From contig NZ_JAKSXY010000081.1 in assembly GCF_022829445.1 (NCBI RefSeq), forward strand, positions 1 through 64,000: a stretch of 64,000 bases of DNA. The letters run 5' to 3'. The notes beneath the pieces are model-generated. The model saw only the letters and a program-made list of their open reading frames with translations, made no database searches and was not told where the DNA came from. Below, piece by piece: positions 58,980 to 64,000 of the stretch. The position numbers and the translations under genes are program-made. Each line of letters begins with the position of its first letter. The first letter of the stretch is position 1. This DNA comes from Methylobacterium sp. J-068. Lineage in GTDB: Bacteria > Pseudomonadota > Alphaproteobacteria > Rhizobiales > Beijerinckiaceae.

Positions 58980-60302
58980 ATGGCCGACATCACCCCGCTC
59001 CGCACGGCGGCCGAGACTGGCCTGTCGAAGCTCTTCGAAGCCACGAAGATGAAGTATCCCACGGGCGTGTCCATCGCCCGTGAGGAGGCGTTCCGCTACT
59101 TCGAGGCGGTGGGCTTGCCCACCCGCCGCGTCGAGGCGTTCAAGTACACCGATCTGCGCTCGGCGTTCCGCGATGCGGCGCATCCGGCCGAGATGCCGCA
59201 GCCTGAGACCGCCAAGGCGGCCGTCGCGGGGGCCAAGGGCTTTGCCGGGATCGAGGCCGCGCGCCTCACCTTCGTCAACGGCCATCTCATCGAGACGGAA
59301 TCCGACCTCACCCGCATTCCGGCCGGCATCACCGTGACGCCGCTCACCGAAGCGCTCACCGACGGCCATGCCCTCCTCGACCGGCTCACCCCCGTGAAGC
59401 AGGCCGCCGAGAACGCGATCTACCAGCTCAACACCGCCTTCCTGGCGGACGGCGTGCTCATCTCCGTCGCGGCCGGCGCCAAGGTCGAGATGCCCCTGCA
59501 TCTGCGCTTCGTCGGCACCAGGACGGACGCCTATTCCACGGCGACCCGCGTCCTCGTCGTGCTGGAGGAGGGTTCTGAGGCCCTCGTGCTGGAGAGCCAC
59601 GAGGGGCCGGACGGCATCGCCTATCAGCCCAACGATGCCGTGGACGTGGTGGTGGGCGATCACGCCACCTTCCGGCATGCCCGCCTCAACGCCGAAGGCC
59701 GCGAGGCCGTGGCGCTCTCGACGCTCTCTGTGAAGCTCGGCGCCGAGTCGGCGGTGGAGACCGTCAACGTGGTGGTGGGCGCCGTGCTCTCCCGCCATCA
59801 GGTCTACCTCAACTTCGCCGGGGCCGACGCCCGGGCCGTGGTCAACGGTGCGGCCATGCTCAATGGCCGGCAACTCGCCGACACCACGTTCCTCGCCGAC
59901 CACGCCGCCACGGGCGGGGTGAGCCGCGAGCTGTTCAAGACCGTGGTGGACGGGGCCGCCACGGGCGTGTTCCAGGGCAAGATCATCGTCCAGCAGGCGG
60001 CCCAGCAGACCGACGGCAAGATGATGTCGGCCTGCCTCATCCTGTCCGACGAGGGGCAGATGATGAACAAGCCCGAACTCGAGATCTTTGCCGACGACGT
60101 CGCCTGCGGCCACGGCGCCACCTGCGGCGCGCTCGACGAGGATCTGCTGTTCTACCTGATGCAGCGCGGGTTGCCGAAGGCCCAGGCCGAGAGCCTGCTG
60201 GTCCAGGCCTTCCTCGGGGCCGCCATCGAGTCGGTCAGCCACGAGGGTGCCCGCGAGGCGCTGATCGGCACCATCGAGGCTTGGCTCGCGGCACGAGGTT
60301 AA
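58980..60302 (+). CDS. sufD: Fe-S cluster assembly protein SufD
   Basis: The 440-residue SufB paralogue has GLPTRRVEAFKYTDLR near the N-terminus, the beta-helix core, and the C-terminal signature NKPELEIFADDVACGHGATCGALDEDLLFYLMQRGL with the conserved His. It forms the SufBCD complex. It begins two bases after the sufC stop. A palindromic repeat follows immediately after its stop. Confidence 0.96.
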   Translation: MADITPLRTAAETGLSKLFEATKMKYPTGVSIAREEAFRYFEAVGLPTRRVEAFKYTDLRSAFRDAAHPAEMPQPETAKAAVAGAKGFAGIEAARLTFVNGHLIETESDLTRIPAGITVTPLTEALTDGHALLDRLTPVKQAAENAIYQLNTAFLADGVLISVAAGAKVEMPLHLRFVGTRTDAYSTATRVLVVLEEGSEALVLESHEGPDGIAYQPNDAVDVVVGDHATFRHARLNAEGREAVALSTLSVKLGAESAVETVNVVVGAVLSRHQVYLNFAGADARAVVNGAAMLNGRQLADTTFLADHAATGGVSRELFKTVVDGAATGVFQGKIIVQQAAQQTDGKMMSACLILSDEGQMMNKPELEIFADDVACGHGATCGALDEDLLFYLMQRGLPKAQAESLLVQAFLGAAIESVSHEGAREALIGTIEAWLAARG

Positions 60303-60305
60303 AAA

Positions 60306-60437
60306 CCCTCCCCCCTCTGCGGGGGAGGGTGGTCGCGGAGCGGCCGGGAGAGGGGAGCGACCTCTCAGGATAACGCGCTCCCCTCATCCGACCCGCTGAC
60401 GCGGGCCACCTTCTCCCGCAGAGGGGAGAAGGGTTGC
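60306..60437. repeat. Second GC-rich palindromic repeat, after sufD
   Basis: CCCTCCCCCCTCTGCGGGGGAGGG begins four bases after the sufD stop and is mirrored near 60410-60435 by CTCCCGCAGAGGGGAGAAGGG. The arms contain GCGGAGCGGCC and CCGACCCGC blocks shared with the copy at 58060. It forms the left flank of the DUF559 gene. Confidence 0.8.
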
Positions 60438-60466
60438 GGCCTGGATTTGGGAAGGGGGATGCCAGC

Positions 60467-60922
60467 ATGGATCAGCCGCCCAAGTTGAACGACGTTTCGC
60501 CCCGCCTTCGTACGTTTGCACGTGAGCAGCGTCGCTTGGTGACGAGAGCGGAGGCCCTGTTCTGGGAGCAAGTCAGAGGCGGTCGCTGCAATAGACACAA
60601 GTTCAGGCGACAGGTTCCGATCGCACCCTACATCGTGGATTTCCTGTGTCCGTCGGCAAGGCTCATCGTTGAATTGGATGGAGAGCCCCATGAGACGGAA
60701 GAACGCAAAATTCGAGATGCGAAACGCGATGCGTGGCTCACCGCGCAGGGCTTCCAAATCCTCCGTTTCCCCAATGACTGCGTCCTCGACAATCTCCCCG
60801 CCGTCATGAGCCAAGTCGAGCAAGCAATCGACGGGCGGCGCTGCCCCTCTCCCGCCTCGCTTCGCGAGGCACCCTCCCCCGCAGAGGGGGGAGGGTTGGA
60901 CACAAAACAGGTCCACGCATGA
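60467..60922 (+). CDS. DUF559 endonuclease-like protein inserted in the SUF operon
   Basis: The 151-residue protein has the DUF559 (Vsr-like restriction-endonuclease fold) pattern: LRREQ-like RTFAREQRRLVTRAEALFWEQVRGGRC, FRRQVPIAPYIVDFLCPSARLIVELDGEPHE with the catalytic Asp/Glu motif (VDF and ELDG), and RDAWLTAQGFQILRFPN. ATG 60467 follows GAAGGGGGA. The last 25 or so residues ([18 protein letters not shown]) are encoded by the third palindromic repeat. It overlaps the sufS start as ATGA. It is not a known Fe-S factor; it looks like repeat-associated cargo. Confidence 0.85.
   Translation: MDQPPKLNDVSPRLRTFAREQRRLVTRAEALFWEQVRGGRCNRHKFRRQVPIAPYIVDFLCPSARLIVELDGEPHETEERKIRDAKRDAWLTAQGFQILRFPNDCVLDNLPAVMSQVEQAIDGRRCPSPASLREAPSPAEGGGLDTKQVHA
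60844..60898. repeat. Third GC-rich palindromic repeat, inside the DUF559 3' end
   Basis: CCCCTCTCCCGCCTCGCTTCGCGAGGCACCCTCCCCCGC and GAGGGGGGAGGG repeat the right half of the 58060 copy, with GCCTCGC/GCGAGGC as the central stem. It is read through by the DUF559 ORF, supplying its C-terminal residues. Confidence 0.78.
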
Positions 60923-62163
60923 ACGCACCCGTCCTGAACACCCCCTACGACGTCGAGGCGATCCGGGCCGAGTTCCCGATCCTCGCCCAGAAGGTCTACG
61001 GCAAGCCCCTGGTCTATCTCGACAACGCGGCCTCGACGCAGAAGCCCCGCGCGGTGATCGACGCGATGGTGAACTGCATGGAGACGGGCTACGCCAACGT
61101 CCATCGCGGGCTGCACTTCATGGCGAACGCCGCCACGGAAGGGTTCGAGGGCGCGCGCGAGACCACGCGGCAGTTCCTCAACGCCGAGTCCACCGACGAG
61201 ATCATCTTCACCCGCAACGCGACAGAGGCCTACAACCTCGTGGCCTCGTCGATGGGCTGGGCCGGGATGATCGGGGAGGGGGACGAGATCATCCTCTCGA
61301 TCATGGAGCACCATTCCAACATCGTGCCCTGGCACTTTTTGCGGGAACGGCGCGGTGCGGTGATCAAGTGGGCACCTGTCGACGACGCGGGCAACTTCCT
61401 CGTCGAGGAATACGAAAAGCTGTTCACGCCGCGCACGAAGATGGTGGCGATCACCCACATGTCGAACGTGCTCGGCACGGTGACGCCGGCCGCCGAGATC
61501 GTCCGGATCGCCCATGCCCACGGCGTGCCGGTGCTCCTCGACGGCGCGCAGAGCGCGGTCCATGCGCCCATCGACGTGAAGGCGCTCGATTGCGACTTCT
61601 TCGTCTTCACCGGCCACAAGGTCTACGGACCCACCGGCATCGGCGTCCTCTACGGCAAGAAGGAATGGCTGGAGCGCCTGCCCCCCTACCAGGGCGGCGG
61701 CGAGATGATCCGCACGGTCAGCCAGGACGCGATCACCTACAACGACCCGCCGCACCGCTTCGAGGCCGGCACGCCGGCGATCATCGAGGCGGTGGGCCTC
61801 GGCGCCGCCCTGGAATTCATGATGGGCGTCGGCCGCGAGCGGATCGCCGCGCACGAGGCCGCGCTCCTCGCCTACGCGCAGGAGCGCCTCGGCGCGATGA
61901 ATTCCGTGCGCCTCATCGGCACCGCCGCGGGCAAGGGCGGGGTCATCGCCTTCGAGATGAAGGGCGCGCACGCGCACGACATCGCCACGGTGATCGACCG
62001 CTACGGCGTCGCGATCCGGGCCGGCACCCACTGCGCGATGCCGCTGCTCACGCGCTTCGGCGCGACGTCCACCTGTCGCGCCTCCTTCGGCCTGTATAAT
62101 ACGACGCAGGAGGTGGACGTCCTCGCCGAGGCCCTGGCCAAGGCCGAGATGATGTTCGCCTGA
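60919..62163 (+). CDS. sufS: Cysteine desulfurase SufS
   Basis: The 414-residue PLP enzyme is a class II (SufS/CsdA) desulfurase: LVYLDNAASTQKPRAVIDAM, NVHRGLHFMA, FTRNATEAYNLVA, HHSNIVPW, the PLP Lys in DFFVFTGHKVYGPTG, and the active-site Cys in RAGTHCAMPLLTRFG. It would feed sulfur to SufBCD, probably with a SufE/SufU-like partner not seen here. The ATG overlaps the DUF559 stop. Confidence 0.96.
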   Translation: MNAPVLNTPYDVEAIRAEFPILAQKVYGKPLVYLDNAASTQKPRAVIDAMVNCMETGYANVHRGLHFMANAATEGFEGARETTRQFLNAESTDEIIFTRNATEAYNLVASSMGWAGMIGEGDEIILSIMEHHSNIVPWHFLRERRGAVIKWAPVDDAGNFLVEEYEKLFTPRTKMVAITHMSNVLGTVTPAAEIVRIAHAHGVPVLLDGAQSAVHAPIDVKALDCDFFVFTGHKVYGPTGIGVLYGKKEWLERLPPYQGGGEMIRTVSQDAITYNDPPHRFEAGTPAIIEAVGLGAALEFMMGVGRERIAAHEAALLAYAQERLGAMNSVRLIGTAAGKGGVIAFEMKGAHAHDIATVIDRYGVAIRAGTHCAMPLLTRFGATSTCRASFGLYNTTQEVDVLAEALAKAEMMFA

Positions 62164-62217
62164 CGCATTCCGCCGGCGGCGCGGCGGTCGCGGCCGATCC
62201 GAGACGAGGACACACCC

Positions 62218-62598
62218 ATGAGCGACGCAGCCATCACGGGCGGGGCCAACACCCCCACCATCGCGAGCGACTCGGCGATCCCGCCGGAGGAACTCGACCG
62301 CCTGACCGACGACATCGTGGTCGCGCTGAAGAGCGTCTACGATCCGGAGATTCCCGCCGACATCTACGAACTCGGCCTGATCTACAAGGTCGACATCGCC
62401 GACGACCGCAAGGTCGCCATCGACATGACCCTGACCGCGCCGGGCTGCCCCGTGGCCGGCGAGATGCCGGGCTGGGTCGAGACGGCGGTGGCCGCCGTGC
62501 CGGGCGTGCAATCCTGCGCCGTCACCATGGTGTTCGACCCGCCGTGGGACCAGAGCCGCATGTCCGACGAAGCGCGCGTCGCCCTCGACATGTGGTAG
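62218..62598 (+). CDS. sufT: SUF system Fe-S assembly protein SufT (DUF59)
   Basis: The 126-residue protein has the MIP18/DUF59 domain: LTDDIVVALKSVYDPEIPADIYELGLIYKVDI, MTLTAPGCPVAGEMPGWVE with the conserved Cys, and VFDPPWDQSRMSDEAR. SufT aids Fe-S maturation in many suf operons. It follows sufS by 54 bases. Confidence 0.94.
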   Translation: MSDAAITGGANTPTIASDSAIPPEELDRLTDDIVVALKSVYDPEIPADIYELGLIYKVDIADDRKVAIDMTLTAPGCPVAGEMPGWVETAVAAVPGVQSCAVTMVFDPPWDQSRMSDEARVALDMW

Positions 62599-62619
62599 CG
62601 GCGCGCGCGGTCCGGCTCA

Positions 62620-62935
62620 GTCGGCCGGGCCTTCGCTCGCCAGATCCCGGCGGGCCGGTAGAGCAGGGCCTGCGGCTTCAGCGTCTCCGCCAGGAAGATG
62701 CAGGCCGGGGCCGGGGGCGCCTGTACGCTTCGACCTTCCGGGTCTGATCGATCCTCGTGGTGGAAGGCGAGGCGATCTCGACTCTCACGTCAGGTCGGCG
62801 CAGGCCCCGGATGCTGGGGCGGATCGCGGTGTCGGCCGTGGGGGGGAGGGCGGGTTTTTCCGCGCAACCGCGTGCCCGGGCTGACGATGAGATGCACCGT
62901 CGCCCGATCCTGCCGCCTGCCGGAGCCCACCGCAT
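62620..62935 (-). pseudogene. Decayed Uma2-family (DUF820) endonuclease gene
   Basis: On the minus strand one frame reads PTADTAIRPSIRGLRRPDVR then VEIASPSTTRIDQTRKVEAYRR, which resembles the Uma2 core (R-P-D, V-E-V-x-S-P-S-T, D-x-x-x-K-x-x-x-Y). The frame then shifts, and the adjacent frame continues with IFLAETLKPQALLYRPAG. The N-terminal part and the catalytic context are missing. It occupies much of the 494-base gap between sufT and sufA; I see no intact gene there. Confidence 0.5.
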
Positions 62936-63092
62936 CCGCCCTGGTCGCGGCTCCTCCGCATCGACACGCTATCAGATCGCGACCTCCCATGCGCTTCGCA
63001 TGGATGGACCCGCGCCCGCGCAATCCTTATCTTAACCGGGTTCAATCACCCTCACCCGCCCGGGCCTTGAACCCGGCTGTCGGAGAGACATC

Positions 63093-63470
63093 ATGGCATC
63101 GAAGTTCAAGGTCCTGTCGCTGACCGACGCCGCGGCGACGCGCATCAAGGCGATCATCGCGGATGCGGACCGTCCGATCGCGGGCCTGCGGGTCGGCGTG
63201 AAGAATGGCGGCTGCGCCGGCATGTCCTACACCATGGAATACGCCGAGGCGCAGAAGCCCGGCGAGGACAAGGTCGAGGATCGCGGCGTCACCGTCTTCG
63301 TCGATCCGAAGGCGCTGCTGTTCCTGCTCGGCACGCAGATGGACTTCCAGACCAGCAAGCTGTCGTCCCAGTTCGTGTTCAACAACCCGAACCAGACCTC
63401 GGCCTGCGGCTGCGGCGAGTCCGTGGCGATCACGCCGGTGAACCCCGAGGCCGTCCACGCGGGTGCGTAA
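63093..63470 (+). CDS. sufA: SufA/IscA-type Fe-S carrier (HesB family)
   Basis: The 125-residue A-type carrier has SLTDAAATRIKAIIAD, GLRVGVKNGGCAGMSYTMEY and the C-terminal SACGCGES, giving the three conserved Cys that bind an Fe-S cluster or iron. A Phe/Asp-containing DPKALLFLLGTQMDF segment is typical. It is separated from sufT by a decayed gene, so it may have its own promoter. It would deliver clusters to target proteins. Confidence 0.95.
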   Translation: MASKFKVLSLTDAAATRIKAIIADADRPIAGLRVGVKNGGCAGMSYTMEYAEAQKPGEDKVEDRGVTVFVDPKALLFLLGTQMDFQTSKLSSQFVFNNPNQTSACGCGESVAITPVNPEAVHAGA

Positions 63471-63530
63471 CTCTCTCCGAGGGGAGACGTCTAAAACCGG
63501 ACGACGCGTCGCGGCGGGCGCGGCGGCGGA

Positions 63531-64000
63531 TCAGGCCACGTCCGAGAGATCCGGCGTCGTCTCGGTATCCGAGACCGTGCGGTTGCGCCCGTCGCGCTTG
63601 GCCTTGAACATGCACTGATCGGCCCGTTCCAGGAGCGAGACGGCGGTGTCGCCGGGCCGCGCCATCGCGAGCCCGAGCGAGATCGTGATCTTGCCGAGCG
63701 ACTCGCCGGTGGAGCGTTTCACGAGTTCCCGACCCATGACGCTGGTCCGCACCATCTCGGCGATGGCATGGGCGGCCTGCCGGGTGGTGGCGGGCAGCAG
63801 CATGGCGAATTCCTCGCCGCCGAAGCGCGCGAGGATGGCGCGGCTCTTGATCTGCTCGCGCATGACCACGGCGACGAGGCGCAGGACCTGATCCCCGGTG
63901 ATGTGCCCGTAGACGTCGTTGAAGCGCTTGAACGAATCGACGTCGATCACGATCAGGCAGGCCGGCTCGACCTCGGAGGCGCCCTGCACCAGCTTGCTCA
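63531..64000 (-). CDS. GGDEF diguanylate cyclase (5' end outside window)
   Basis: The visible 156 residues are the C-terminal part of a GGDEF domain: CLIVIDVDSFKRFNDVYGHITGDQVLRLVA with the metal-binding Asp, the active-site ARFGGEEFAMLLP, and GKITISLGLAMARPGDTAVSLLERADQCMFKAKRDGRNR. The signature is GGEEF, so catalysis of cyclic-di-GMP synthesis is expected. The RxxD inhibitory site is not present at its usual place. The frame stays open to the window edge; the sensory part is not visible. Confidence 0.93.
   Translation of the reverse strand, partial: SKLVQGASEVEPACLIVIDVDSFKRFNDVYGHITGDQVLRLVAVVMREQIKSRAILARFGGEEFAMLLPATTRQAAHAIAEMVRTSVMGRELVKRSTGESLGKITISLGLAMARPGDTAVSLLERADQCMFKAKRDGRNRTVSDTETTPDLSDVA

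Noticed and set aside
55337..62163. Two cysteine desulfurases in one operon as an oddity
   Set aside because: An IscS-type enzyme first and SufS later is the usual arrangement in alphaproteobacterial suf operons.

Overview
The window is a GC-rich chromosomal segment from a Methylobacterium/Methylorubrum-type alphaproteobacterium (order Hyphomicrobiales). Three things point there: a set of archaeal-type C1-cofactor genes, a complete lanthanide utilisation and transport (lut) cluster that ends in lanmodulin, and an alphaproteobacterial SUF operon preceded by Irr-type iron boxes. I saw no rRNA, tRNA or CRISPR array.

Layout. 1-2.7 kb: less GC-rich accessory DNA with a truncated ORF at the left edge and a divergent LysR regulator/alpha-beta hydrolase pair. 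2.7-7.9 kb (minus strand): a tightly coupled operon for tetrahydromethanopterin/methanofuran-type cofactor work (MfnB, amino-acid kinase, dihydropteroate-synthase-like protein, DUF447), then an MxaD-like SRPBCC protein and a YVTN beta-propeller. 8.0-18.5 kb: a divergent DUF2380-type secreted protein, then lutA-lutH (periplasmic binding protein, beta-propeller, cupredoxin-fold protein, small Cys protein, ABC ATPase, ABC permease, secreted protein, TonB receptor), lanM, and a small Cys protein that resembles LutD. Together these would take lanthanide complexes across the outer membrane, bind the metal in the periplasm and deliver it for XoxF/ExaF-type alcohol dehydrogenases, which are not in this window. 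18.6-31.1 kb: exopolysaccharide genes (initiating sugar transferase, glycosyltransferase, Wza-type export lipoprotein, Wzc/GumC-type protein with a degenerate kinase domain, CelD-type acyltransferase, polysaccharide deacetylase, UDP-glucuronate-epimerase-like protein), interrupted by small proteins and an ABC ATPase/permease pair with no binding protein.

31.5-49.8 kb: mostly housekeeping genes: sodC, dxs, xseB, a tag/HD/tyrosine-phosphatase operon, ygfZ, a dihydroorotase-family protein, an SDR/FG-GAP-like/NUDIX/TIGR02301 operon, pdxH, a DnaJ-type co-chaperone, fabI, a MarR/monooxygenase pair with a clear operator, ppk2 and a histidine phosphatase. 49.9-54.0 kb: one large Pls/PosA-type single-module NRPS, followed by remnants of a type II toxin-antitoxin pair. 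55.0-63.5 kb: SUF Fe-S assembly (cysteine desulfurase, sufB, sufC, sufD, a DUF559 endonuclease, sufS, sufT, a decayed Uma2-like gene, sufA). This operon carries three related GC-rich palindromic repeats; the DUF559 gene lies between two of them and its C-terminus runs into one. The window ends inside a GGDEF diguanylate cyclase gene.

Start sites were set by ribosome-binding sites, signal peptides and overlaps. Several starts are GTG or TTG, often in GTGA/TTGA/ATGA overlaps that suggest translational coupling. Family assignments come from reading motifs; no database search was run.
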